A DNA stretch of 64,000 nt, taken from NCBI GenBank assembly GCA_036785325.1, contig JAXIVH010000013.1, forward strand, positions 3,779,810-3,843,809. The letters run 5' to 3'. A program made the translations under genes and the position numbers. The stretch comes from Urophycis tenuis. Its lineage: Eukaryota > Chordata > Actinopteri > Gadiformes > Phycidae. Shown piece after piece: positions 22,301 to 52,200 of this stretch (position 1 is its first letter; each line of letters starts with the position of its first letter). The notes below the pieces were generated by a model. The model made no database searches, was not told the DNA's origin, and saw only the letters and a list, made by a program, of their open reading frames with translations.

Positions 22301-25006
22301 CATGCACCGATGCGTCAACACGCCCGGAAGCTTCCGCTGCCTCTGTCCCACTGGCTACGACCTGGCCGACGACGCGCATAGCTGCAGAGGTCAGGGGTCA
22401 GGGGTCGCCAGGGTCCGAGATCAGGGTCTGACTGGTTAACGGGGAGGTGCGGTGCAGGGAGTTAATTGTCTTCCCGTGTGCAGATGTGGACGAGTGTGAG
22501 AGCAAGAGCCACAACTGCTCGCAGGAGGAGCTGTGCGTGAACACGTACGGGGGTTTCCAGTGCGAGAGGGTCGAGTGTCCTCGCCTCACCAATGCCACCT
22601 ACATCAAGACCTCACCTGTGTAAGCTCCGCCCACCTTACCCTTCACACCGAGCTGCCCATCGGTGGACCAATTGGACAACTTTAGTCTAGAACTAATAAA
22701 CTAACTAAGACTAATGAGGGGGTCCTCCTCCCAGGGATGGTGGACCCTAACCCTGGACAAGTCAACATCATTAGTCTACTCTAGTCCTTCATCAGAGTAG
22801 CAGTCTTCACACGCAGGCCAGCCCCCAACCTCTTAAAGGAAAACGCCACCGTTTTTCCATACTGAACTACGTTCTTCCCTGATCTTAGACGAGTTGATAC
22901 ATACCTCTCTCGCCTTCGTGCGTGCACTCGATCGCTCTGGTGCGCAGTACTACTTTGCTAGCATGTAGATTGGCCCAGTATATTCCTTAGGATCCAAATG
23001 GGGTGAAGTTAGAAGCGACCAAGTACTTCCATGTTTTCCCTTTAATACGGTTACGTGAGTAGTTACACGACCCAAGTATCCAATAGACCATATAGAAACC
23101 AATAGAAACCAATAGAACCAACGTTACCTGCACGCCATCGCCTGCACTACCTGTATTAGTAGAAGTAAAAAGTCACATTGGTTCTATTGATGGAAGTAAC
23201 AGGGGGAGGGGGAGAGGATCTAGGAGTGATGATATTACTGCGCCGACGTTGAAGTGCTCCCAGGTGTTATTTCGGCATACATTATAGTTATCCTTTTTAT
23301 CCGCTTAGAAAATTGCCATGTTTCATTTTGTGTAACCATACTTGGGTCGTATAACTACTCACATAACCGTATTTAAATAGGGAAAACGTGGAAGTACTTG
23401 GTCGCTTCTAACTTCACCCCCGTTTGGATCCTAAGGAATATACTGGGCCAAGCTACATGCTAGTGACATGCAAGCTACATGCTAGTGAAGAGCGATCGAG
23501 TGCACGCACGAAGGCGAGAGACACATGTATCAACTCACCTAAGATCAGGGAAGAACGTAGTTCAGTGTGGAAAAACGGTGGTGTTTTCCTTTAAGTCCTC
23601 TAAAGGACTTAAAGGAGAAACTCCCCTTGCCCAGAGGACAGAACCCAAGGGATGTCAGGAGGGGACATAGGTCCCAAATTCACTGAAATAAAGCAGAAAT
23701 TAGAGATTAAGAAATAAGGAAATAGTATGTGAGTAATAATTAGTAGTTAGTAATCCAGCATGTCTGTTTATCTCAGACTAGAAGACTCTAAAATAGTAAA
23801 CCATAACACAAAACACCAGCTGTCAGTCCCTGCATCGGTAGGCCAATGTGACAAGTCCAGAGTTGTTAACAGAGTAGGGTTAGGCAGAGTACACATCTCA
23901 CAGACCCTCTGCATGTTCCTGACAATCTACGGCATCTTGCAGAGGTCAAACCTATATAACATCAGCTTGCGAAATAACAAAGACGTCTTCCCGGGGCTGG
24001 ACCCTTGGAACAGTAAATAGTTGTGATGTGTAGCAGTTTCAGACCCTGTGGTGAGCTGCAAATACCGTCGTCCCTCTCAAGATGGCAGACAAACAGAAGA
24101 AGATTTAGACTGAACCGCCACTCCTCCTCCAGTCTATAGCGCCGACCTCCTGGGACCCGCACAGGCTGTGTGTTTGCTCACATTCATGATGTTGGTTGCT
24201 GTGCGCCCACAAAGAATGTGCGGTTGTGTGACACGACGGACAGACTCCAAGCAGTCTGGTCAGAGGGTCACACGCTCTGACCGTTGACAGAGCTGCTCTC
24301 TGTCAACAGGTCTATGCCAATATTCACAAAAGGATTACATTACAATACAGCCACAGTTACTAACCTTAACACCTACCTACACGAACCCTGACTCTATGAA
24401 CCGTACTAACTACACTGATGAAGAACATTAGCTGCTCACCTGCACGGTTAGGGAGGAGAGATGACAAAGGGTTGCGTGCGTTGATCTTACATCTCATTTC
24501 AAGCTTCTTCTCACACCATGTATATATACATTGTGATTGTTGATATAAACAAAACAAAAGTTGAAATTGCTATTCTTGCTATCAACCACGGTCATGACTG
24601 CGTGGGCTGTGGATGTTGGTTTGGGCCCCCCAGGCGCTGTGACAGGAATCCGTGCGTGGTGGGCGACGTGGCCTGCTCCCGGGAGCCCAACTCCATCTCC
24701 TACCACTTCCTGCCGCTGGCGTCCAACGCGTCCGCCCCCCGCGTCCTGCTCAGGGTGTCGGCGGCCCGCCTCCTGGGGGACTCCCTGCGCTTCGGCCTGG
24801 CGGGGGAGGGGGAGGGGGAGGGGGCGGAGAGCTACTTCAGCGTGCGCCACTCGGGCCGCCAGACCGGCTCGCTGCTGCTGACCAGGCCGGCGCCGGGTCC
24901 GGCCCGGCTGTGGGCCGACGTGGAGATGACGGAGACGGAGGGCCGCGCCCCGCTGGGCCGGTACCTCACCAAGGTGCTGGTGCTGGTGTCCCCGTACGGC
25001 TTCTAG
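19398..25006 (+). CDS. fbln7: Fibulin-7, complete, 7 coding exons, 412 residues
   Basis: Secreted extracellular-matrix glycoprotein of the fibulin family (cell adhesion; described in tooth, cartilage and placenta). Coding exons are 19398-19463, 20055-20217, 20469-20639, 21570-21761, 22252-22389, 22484-22619 and 24634-25006. All have GT/AG sites and the frame holds (intron phases 0,1,1,1,1,2). Exon 1 gives a hydrophobic signal peptide (MMKMVIVLMVIC). Exon 2 is the N-terminal coiled coil. Exon 3 is a Sushi/CCP domain (residues about 77-133) with four Cys and the final W-C pair. Exon 4 is a Ser/Pro-rich linker with part of an EGF-like module. Exons 5 and 6 are calcium-binding EGF modules (DLDEC and DVDEC). 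Exon 7 is the fibulin C-terminal domain, ending VSPYGF. The first of two adjacent ATGs is used. The classical EGF module that follows Sushi in mammals is not found (see findings). Human FBLN7 is about 439 residues. Confidence 0.92.
20664..21470. repeat. Minisatellite filling fbln7 intron 3
   Basis: About 20 units of roughly 38-39 bp with the motifs GACCCTGTAGGTCTAGTACA and GTATTAACACTGTAACC in alternating variants (GTAGTAATACTGTAACC). It occupies nearly the whole intron between the Sushi exon and exon 4. Confidence 0.9.
21780..22241. repeat. 37-bp minisatellite in fbln7 intron 4
   Basis: About 12 units of roughly 37 bp with GTGTTGAGATGAGTTATAAT and GTGAGTCAGTTACAGA. It runs to within about 10 bp of the exon 5 acceptor, so its last unit is part of the polypyrimidine/branch region. 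Confidence 0.9.
22833..23594. mobile_element. TTAA-flanked element with about 250-bp terminal inverted repeats (Kolobok/T2-like)
   Basis: The element starts TTAAAGGAAAACGCCACCG and ends with the imperfect complement (CGGTGGTGTTTTCCTTTAA). The arms, about 22833-23082 and 23337-23594, match for some 250 bp with scattered changes, for example around GTACTTGGTCGCTTCTAAC. The TTAAAGGRR start and TTAA target are the signature of Kolobok-related T2-type MITEs; piggyBac also targets TTAA. It lies in fbln7 intron 6 and has no coding capacity. Confidence 0.7.
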
Positions 25007-25582
25007 GCCCGGCTTCACGCGGGCCGCGCGATGTTCTGACGTTTTCATGCCCACGTCGGAGAAGTTACCCGATCACCATCCCTCCTGTGTACCGCGTGCT
25101 GAACAACGCCTTTCAGTCTCCTGTCTATGATGAAGCCCCACGATGACAACACAACACGTGATGCATATTTAATCTGCTGGCTCACATGCTGGACAAAGAC
25201 CCAGAAGAGCTGAGGTTTGAGTTTGGATCCCGTAGGAGAAGATCAAGATAGACCTGTGCATTACTTGATTAGACTAGAGGTTTACAACTGGACCTCCAGG
25301 TTCTGCTGGCGGGGAGACCACTCATTTCCCAGACATTTGGAGAACTGAACCAGAACAAACTAATTGTCAACAACAGGGTGTCAAGCTGTAGCAGTTGTAT
25401 TGTATTAAATAGATTGTATCTGTTAGAATATCTGAATATCACAAAAGTTGCATGTCATGTTTTTCATTTTGTATAACCAATGTACTTTTTCTTATAAAGC
25501 ACCAGCACCAGTATTCAATGTTTTAATAATTGTAAAAGTGGTATTAGTTATGCTCCAAGGTATACATTTGGTGTTGTTATAA

Positions 25583-25588
25583 AATAAA
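25583..25588 (+). terminator. Candidate fbln7 polyadenylation signal
   Basis: AATAAA lies 577 bp after the fbln7 stop codon in AT-rich 3' UTR sequence. An ATTAAA-type variant near 25405 is an earlier alternative. Confidence 0.5.
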
Positions 25589-25609
25589 TATAAAAATACA
25601 AACAAGTCA

Positions 25610-26240
25610 ATGTGTTGAGGAATGTTATGTCTCTCTTGGAGACATTTAAACAGTTCAGGAGAGACAGAGGTCACAAACAGACAGGATGAGAGAGGTAGAC
25701 GGGTCAGGAGGGAGACCGACAGGTAAGGAGAAAAACAGACAGGTAGGGACAGACAGACAAGAGCAACAGGAATGTACCACTATTACCTGAGGTGGAGCAG
25801 AGACACACTTACAATTTAAAGCAACCTATATTGCAGATTCCATAATTACAATATACAACTAGAGTTCAAAAATTCCCTCGAGGGAAATTTTGATAGTGCA
25901 CGGGTAACGCTACCGGAGTGTGAACCTGTATCAGAGTCACAGCCGTTTGAGTAATGGTGCTGATCCCAAAAACAGCAGTCAACAAACTGAACGTCATGAA
26001 ACAGTGAAATGTAAGGAACCCAACATGTCCTGAACATTCGCCTCCAAACCCTATCTAATAGCAATAACATGTAATGAAACAGAATGCCAGAATGTCGCAA
26101 TGCATTCTGGGAAACACTCCCCCAACACGTTACAAAACACGCTACTATCCACGATTTCCTCAGGCAAGTACAACAACTTGAACTGATAATACAAGAAAAC
26201 ACAAAAGCATTAACCTAATTTACACAAAATAGAAACAACA
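25610..26240. other. Intergenic, nothing recognised
   Basis: Only short GACAGGTA-like tandem bits at about 25690-25770. A 118-codon minus-strand frame (25846-26202) resembles nothing I know. Confidence 0.5.
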
Positions 26241-27060
<820 letters not shown>

Positions 27061-27069
27061 GTAAACACA

Positions 27070-28200
27070 ACACGGCACTTCCCGCTTTTCAGCTGGGCCA
27101 AACCATTAGAACACCAGGCCCCCCCCTGGAGTTTGCATTGTCATGGTACGGACTACCAGTAACGAACCCATAACAAAGCCATTTCTGCCTCGGCACTGGT
27201 CTCACATTTGGGCTTATTCTGACAAAACGGTAGCTCCTATCAGAAAAAAAAGCAAGACCATCATCGCCGTAAGGACTTCCCGAACGATTTGGTGTTTCTA
27301 CAATGTTTCTAGAGTAAATATTTCTGAGACACTCGCAAGTTTAAAACAGGGGTCCGTTCTGCTTTTCTCTGAAAATATTTGAAATATTTGTATTGGAGTC
27401 AATGAGGAGAAGACACCGACTGGCCGCACTTAGAGGCTGCTAATTCGAATTCTGTAAATCTCTCCGATTTTTTAAACACATTGTGAGAGACAGAACACGT
27501 ATGTCTACAAAGTTGGAAAAAATCATGTGTGTACATTGTAAACTGTGGCCAGGAGCAGCGTGGAAAGAGATTATTTTTTTTATTTTTCTGGAGCTCTCTC
27601 CACTCTAGCTACACTGTAACCCTAATAAGGGCATGCAATACACACCCATTGTAATCTCATCATTTCTCCAAAAATGATCATGGTCATTGAACAGTGATTG
27701 ATCAAAAAGTATATGACCTATCAAAACATGGAAATATAGATAAAGTACACAAGACTTGTGTCTACTGTTTAAAGTTGAAATGGAGTCTCTAGGTCAAAGT
27801 ATGCAGGAACAGCAGACAGCAGTCAAAGTATGTATTTTTTGACCTCCTCCCATGCATTCTCTATGGGAAAATATTCACAGTTTTTTGCAAATAACTTCAT
27901 GAAAAATTAATATTTTTTAAATTTGTATTGAAGCACACCGATCCCGATGAAGACGCACATTTTGATATATCATTTGTCCTACAACTCTTCGAGTTGTAGG
28001 ACTAGATACGCATCAAAAAACGCGAGGAAGAGGAATAATAAGAAAAAATCCACAGGAGAACAATAGTGCTCGGGGCTTCGCCCCGAGCACTGGCTCCACA
28101 GCTTTGCTGTAGGGCCAGTGCTCGGTGCGTTTGCCCCGTGCACTAATAATAAGACACACATCCAATTATACATGAACCTAAACATTTTGTAGAGATTATT
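27070..28200. repeat. Probable interspersed element of unknown family with two TTC-loop hairpins
   Basis: Between fbln7 and glg1 lies about 1.1 kb of non-coding sequence that looks like one repeat unit. Near its right side are two perfect hairpins with the same TTC loop: 27976-28002 (arms GTCCTACAACTC) and 28066-28090 (arms GTGCTCGGGGC). A weaker third pairing follows around 28115-28142. I do not recognise the family and cannot see clear termini. Confidence 0.4.
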
Positions 28201-28550
28201 ATTAGGTCATAGGTGATGAAGTTTTGTAATACCTCTACACTGTTGCAATACTTGATCTTGATTGGTCAATGGTCAACATTCACAAAGCAGGGTACGAGTT
28301 AGGGTAAGAATATTGTGGGTTACGGTGAGAACACTCGTCATGCTCTAAACTCAGCTGATCAAAAGTCGGGTTAGGGTTAACCGTCTAGATGAAAGGGTTA
28401 GGGTTATAGTCACTCTGGGGTGTGGCTTCAGTGATGGTTAGCAACCTTGTTTGGTTCGTTATGGTAGGGTCAGCCTAACCCTAGTTAAGGCATATGTTGG
28501 TTTATTATTGTTCGGGTGAGAGGTGACGACCAGTGTAATAACAAAAGTAC
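28201..28550. other. Intergenic, nothing recognised
   Basis: Short GGGTTAGGGTT-type runs only. Confidence 0.5.
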
Positions 28551-28572
28551 AACTTGGTAAAAACCTGCAGAT

Positions 28573-28578
28573 TTTATT
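28573..28578 (-). terminator. Candidate glg1 polyadenylation signal
   Basis: AATAAA on the minus strand about 1.35 kb after the glg1 stop codon; it would give a 3' UTR that includes the (CA)n tract at 28708-28777. Confidence 0.45.
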
Positions 28579-28706
28579 AAACGTTTTATCATCTGTACAC
28601 ATAAAGCAGCCCAGTAGCGTTACCATGACAACACCCCTGCGGGCCCAGCAAGAACAACTGTTAGAGACTATGGGATGTATCTGCTGAAACACGTGGGGTT
28701 GTAACA

Positions 28707-28707
<1 letters not shown>

Positions 28708-28777
<70 letters not shown>
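28708..28777. repeat. (GT)35 microsatellite in the probable glg1 3' UTR
   Basis: 70 bp of pure TG on the plus strand, CA in the glg1 transcript. Confidence 0.95.
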
Positions 28778-28778
<1 letters not shown>

Positions 28779-29447
28779 ATTTACAAGCAGAAAGAACACT
28801 TTGAACAGACACAGAGCAGAAGCTGTTAAGGTCTCGCGTGATTGGCTGAGAGAGAGGCAGGCTCCTTTGGTCAATCGAGTGGTTTCTAATAGTAGGAAAT
28901 ATTCTACGCCTTGTTTTCACATTCGTGACTCCAACTCCCACAATCCCTCTCTTTCTGGAGTGTCCCCAGCCAATCACATTCAGATCTGAATGACTTTGAC
29001 CATTAGTAAACAAAATAAATAAGGCTATGACAGAAAACCCAAATATATGTATATGTACACACACATATATATTCAAAGATAGAAAAAGACAACAACAAAT
29101 GTGCAATGATTCCAGTATCATCATTTTAAACCAAAAATGTTCACATCTCATCCCTATGGTAACCAAACACTTTAAACATGGATGCTGTTGATTGGTTGCT
29201 CAGCCTTGATGCACCAATCAGAGCGGTCTTACCAGATCAGGCCAGCAGGGGGGTCTCTGATGTCATCAGAGTGTGACAGCAAGCCGCTTTGCTTCCTTAG
29301 CAGGGTTGCCCCGCCTCTGACTGCCTGGTCAACTAATCACGGCAGGAGGAGGTCTGATGTCAGAGGGTGGCAGGGCTGGATGACAGGAAACGTTCTGGGT
29401 CCTAGTGCCCATGCAGTCCCATGGCTAAAAACATCCAAGTCACTCAG

Positions 29448-29478
<31 letters not shown>

Positions 29479-29930
29479 AGTTCACATGCACACATACGCA
29501 CTTACTCACTCACTCACTCACACACACACACCGAGTCAATAAGTCCCTCCCATCCAACACTTTGCGCTAAATATGTCCAGAAGCCCCTCCCACACTGCCA
29601 CTAAGCCTCAACAGCCGCAGCAGAGCAGGGATCCTGATTGGAGGGATATCCTGGATGGGAGGAGATAAAGTTTGATCCAATCACAACAGGAGACAAAGAG
29701 GAGGGGTAAGGAAGGGCGTGGCTTGTTGCAGGAAGAAGCGGGATCAGACCCAGGACGCGGAGCTTAAACAGTTCCAATAAAACAGCTTCAAGATGGGGCC
29801 CCTCCCCCCCAAGTGACTTCCAAGGGAGTGGAGCCTAGCCAGGCGGTGGTGTTGGGGCGTGGCTTGGTGGTGGGAGGAGGCGTGGCTTGGTGGCAGTTGA
29901 AGGAGAGTGGGCGTGGTCTCAGGTGAGGGT

Positions 29931-47335
<17,405 letters not shown>

Positions 47336-47625
47336 CTTCCAGAAGAGCTCCGAGTGGAGGAGGAAGAGGAGGAGGAGCAGGAGGAGCAGCAAGAGGAGGA
47401 GGAAGTGACGTTGTTACGTTGTTTTTTTTCCTGCGCTGTTGGCAACTTTTGCAGCATAGAACTAGAAATGTTAGAATGGACCTTATTCTGGTTTTTGTTC
47501 TTATTCTTTAATCGTCTTGTTCTGTTCTAAATAATGTCAGCAGTCTTAAACCAAACAGAAATTGTATACTTATATAATGTATACTCTATGTACATTTTAT
47601 CTACCGATATATTGTATATGTATAT

Positions 47626-47909
47626 CAGTGTTTCCCACAGGATTTTTGTAGACTATGGTGGGGGGCTCGCGATCCTCTAGGGGGGTCCGGGGGCATGCCC
47701 CCCCGGGAGAAAAAAATCAGTAGATTTAATTTAAATGCATCAATCTGGTGAATTTTGAGAACCAATTTATTACATATCAATCACTGACAAATTACTTACA
47801 AACTGCTGGTACTGATATGAATGTTGATGACACAATGTGTCATACTAAATGGGGTTGAGGAGTTTTCAGAAAGCATTTATACAAAAATGACTAGTGAACT
47901 GTCAAGCGA
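47626..47909. mobile_element. Truncated copy of the hAT family found in glg1 intron 13
   Basis: It begins CAGTGTTTCCCACAGGATTT and follows the copy at 35486 closely for about 280 bp. One internal deletion of about 33 bp removes the segment between two CTA-type direct repeats. The right half and right terminus are missing, so no TSD can be shown. It lies about 290 bp upstream of the glg1 start codon. Confidence 0.8.
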
Positions 47910-48850
47910 GTGTGACAAGTGTGACAAACTATGAACCTCAGGATTGAGTACTCTGAATATGGACGATTGGGAACAGAACGGTTCTGGGTTCGATCCCCGC
48001 CAGTGTCTCAAGAATGGTAAGGGAACGAGAAACAAAATGTGAAACACTACAAGTGTCAATATACAAATACAGATATATACGTAGGAAAATATTGAATACA
48101 TTGCAAAATATCTCAGGTTAAATATGTTAGTTATGGTTTGTCTGTAGCTATTGTTTGAAATGGGGCTTAAACGTGCGATATGTAGGGCGCTGCCTTATTA
48201 CAAGTGGTACGCTATCCCATTGTACACTATACTCTATAGTATAGTGATTCTTAAAGGTCAATTGATTATATTTTTCAGAATGTAACCATGGTGAATGCTT
48301 TCTTTAAATTAAAAAAAAACAACATGAATGGCTTCCTTGAAGAGTAATTCTATTGATTTAAAGGTTTGGCATTTTTCAACCTGGGACCTATTTTTCCTTC
48401 ATTTCAGGTGCAAGTTACTAATTCATTTTAGCAATCGGTCCAGTATGTCAGTGCAGAACCAAAACATATTGCAATGTGATTCTTGGGGTCAATAGCTTCC
48501 TAGCATCCTCTAGAAGTGCCTTTTCAGACTGTAATGCTTCTACAGAGAATTAGAAATAGAATTACAGAGAATAATATTTATTTACCTTATGTTTGATCTG
48601 GTTGGTTAGTTATTGTCCGACAAAGATTTGTGTGTGTGATTAGTGTGCCCTGTACCCAGCAGGGTTCATGGTCCGTGCCTTTATAAAGACACTGGGTCTT
48701 TACAGAGTGGCTCTGTTCCTTGCTCCAGAATGACCCTGTGTTATAAATTAAAAAACAGTCTCAACTTACTAGACAAACCTTGCCTCATGATCACCAATAG
48801 GACTACAGAACCAGGGTAGAGGAGAAATTTGCAATCAGAGACACTTGGAT
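47910..48850. other. Intergenic between glg1 and rfwd3
   Basis: A B-box-like GGTTCTGGGTTCGATCCCCG at about 47981-48000 suggests a SINE head fragment. Otherwise I see no gene. Confidence 0.4.
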
Positions 48851-48868
48851 TGTAAAAACGTATCATTA

Positions 48869-48874
48869 TTTATT
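48869..48874 (-). terminator. Candidate rfwd3 polyadenylation signal
   Basis: AATAAA on the minus strand about 390 bp past the rfwd3 stop codon. Confidence 0.5.
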
Positions 48875-49259
48875 AAATGAAAATATACAATAAAGTTTGT
48901 GCTATTTATATACTCACTCACACATTCATTCACTCACTCACTCGCACTCTCCCACACACACACACACACACACCTTGACTGTTGGGTTGCAGGCGTCTGG
49001 TCTGACTGATGCTGGTGTGTATTAAGGGATGTGACGGCCCATACCTGAATTGACTTGGTCCCTTAGAATCCTCAAGGGAGGGGAACACAGCCCAACACCC
49101 TGGAGCCCACCGGAGTCCCATCCTCACATGAAAACAAATGTCTCATACAACATTCCCCTGTAGCGGTCCTGAAACCTCAAAGGTCCACTTTGTACTGACA
49201 GTAGAACAGCACTGGCCCCAGGGCAACGTCAGCCTCAGCACCACCTGACGGACGTCCCT

Positions 49260-52200
49260 TCACTCCCATTTGTAGACTTTCAACATTTTCTCTGTGAGCG
49301 AGGCGAGGTAGTGCTCTCCGTTCACCTCCAGGGGGCAGATGTCCAACACAGGCAAATCAGCAGGCAGCTTCTGGAGCAGAGACCCGGTGCCAGCATCCCA
49401 CACCTGCAGACGTCAGGTTAGAGGGTTAGACAGTCTGGTGGTTAGGGGGTTAGACAGTCTGGTGGTTAGGGGGTTAGACAGTCTGGTGGTTAGAGGGCTA
49501 GACAGTCTCGTGGTTAGGCTGGATAGTGTGAGGGTGCCCCGAATGATTATGGGTTGGAAGCAGCATGACAAGCCTTAAGATGACCTACATTGTCATTAGT
49601 GACCTGGATTTTTATTCACTCACTCGCTCACTCACTCTTTTATACTCTTTTAGTCATGTTGGATAAAGCCTCTAATGGTCTCTCACAATGGGTGAGTGAT
49701 TCTACAATAAATTATATCATAGGTCTTGTAACTAACTGCATGTTTGTAACTTAATGTCTGTCTGGATCCCAGGATGACTAGCTGGTCCTAAAGGTGTCAG
49801 CTAATTGGGATCCTTTTAATGTATTGTAGTCATTCTATTCTCTCACCATGGTAGATTTAGATGGAGATACAAGCCCCGTCTTCCCTCAGTCATCATGGGG
49901 AATGTACGCTCACTGCCCAACAAGATGGACGAACTATCAGCCCTCATTACTGGACAGCGCGAGTACCGGGAATGCAGTGTGTTGTGCCTGAACGGGAACA
50001 CACCAGACTGCTCAGTGGAACTAGTCGGCTTCACGCTAGTTCGGGCGGACAGGGACAAACAGAGCGGTAAGAAATCGGGTGGCGGACTTGCCGTCTTTGT
50101 TAACTCTAAATGGTGCAACCCGGGACATGTTACCACGAAGGAAATCACATGCACGCCTGATGTCGAGCTGTTAGCGGTGGGACTGAGACCGTACTATCTG
50201 CCCCGTGAGTTTTCGGCAGCCATTGTTGTTATTGTTTACACTCCACCATCGGCAGTGGCGGCGCGGGCTTGTGACATCATTCATTCCTCCGTCGCAGACC
50301 TGCAGACTAGACATCCCAATGCTCTCATTATAGTAAACAGAGACTTTAACCATGTAAATATATCAAAGACACTGACTGACTTCACCCAGTATGTAACCTG
50401 CAGCACCAGAGGAGATAAGACCTTGGATTTACTGTATGCCAATGTTAAGGGGGCATACAGTGCAACAGCCTTCCCCCCCTGGGCAAATCAGACCACTGCT
50501 TGATTCTACTGTCTCCTCTATATAAGCCTCTTGTGAGGAGACAGCCCATCACCACCAGGACTGTGCAGCAGTGGTCTGAGGAGGCTGAGGAGGCCCTGAG
50601 GGAGTGCTACAGGACAACAGACTGGGGGATGTTTCAGGAAGACTACGGTGACGACATTGAGGGTCTCACTCAATGCGTCACAGACTATATAAAGTTCTGT
50701 GAGGAGAGTGTTGTCCCTACCAAGAAGGTCCGCTGCTTCCCCAACAGCAAACCCTGGATCAACAGGGACATCAAAGTCCTGTTGAACCGCAAGAGGAGAG
50801 CCTTCATGGCAGGAGACAATGAGGACACACAGAGGGAGATACAAAGAGCTGAGGAGGGAACTGAGAAGGGCTAAGGACTGCTACAAAAGCAGGATAGAGG
50901 GGAAGCTGCAGCAGAACAACTCCCGAGAGGTGTGGGCAGGGGTGAGAACCATCACCGGCATGAAAACTGCCGGAGGATCACAGGAGGGGACAAAGGATTG
51001 GGCCGATGAGTTAAACCTGTTTTTCAACAGATTTGACTCACCAACTGGGGCCAGATCTTCAACACCCCCTCCCCCCTCCTGCTGCTCTACTCATCTCCCT
51101 GCTGTACCACTAGATCCGGGCATGGCAGCTCTTGCACCTCCACTCCCAGCACCACCCTCTCTCTCTCTCCCGTTCCACACTCACAGGGAGGCTGGACCAA
51201 TGTCCGGCCCTGAGGACAGTCACCCCCTCGCCACACCCCCTACTACTCCTGTGACCCCGGTAATAACAACCCCAACCATCAACACCAGCCACGTGAGACG
51301 GCAGCTCACAATGATCAGGCCTAACAAGGCCAGAGGACCCGATGACATCAGCCCGAGGGTGCTCAAGATCTGTGCGGAGCAGCTGGCAGGAGTGTTCACG
51401 CACCTTTTCGGCCTCTCCCTGAGGCTGAAAAAGGTGCCAACTCTATGGAAGACTTCCTGCGTAGTCCCTGTGCCGAAGAAGGGTCGTCCCAACGCTCCAG
51501 GGGACTTCAGACCTGTGGCACTAACGTCACACGTCATGAAGACCTTTGAGAGGTTGGTTCTGGACCACCTCAAGCCCAGGGTGCGTGACTGCCTGGACCC
51601 ATTGCAGTTTGCGTACCCACATCGGCGTGGAGGATGCCATCATCTACCTGCTTCACAGAGCTTACACACACCTGGAGAGGCCACAGAGCATGGTGAGAAT
51701 CATGTTCTTCGACTTCTCCAGTGCTTTTGACACCGTCCAGCCAGGCCGGCTGGCTGAGAAGCTCCAGGTGATGCAGGTCGATCCTGACATGGTGGCATGG
51801 ATTACGAGCTACCTCACGGACAGACCGCAGTATGTCAGGCTGCGACACTGCTTGTCAGACATGGTGACAAGCAACACCGGCACACCCCAGGGAACTGTAC
51901 TTTCACCATTCTTGTTCACCCTCTACACCTCGGATTTCTGCTACAACTCCCGAACATGCCACCTGCAGAAGTTCTCAGACGACTCCTCCATTGTTGGATG
52001 CATCACAGACAACGGGGAGGAGGAGTACAGGGAACTGGTGAAGAACTTTGTGGGATGGTGTGACGGGAACCACCTTCAGCTCAACACAGGGAAAACCAAG
52101 GAGCTGGTGGTGGACTTCAGATGCAGAAAGAGTCCCCCATTACCGGTTTCCATAAAGGGGGAAGAGGTGGAGATGGTGGATACCTGCAAGTTCCTACCTG

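Noticed and set aside
24494..25054. 186-codon minus-strand frame opposite fbln7 exon 7
   Set aside because: Shadow of a GC-rich coding exon; the plus strand matches the fibulin C-terminal domain.
47336..47392. Longer glg1 product from a TTG start
   Set aside because: The ATG at 47335 gives a normal signal peptide and matches the family; the extension is kept only as a finding.
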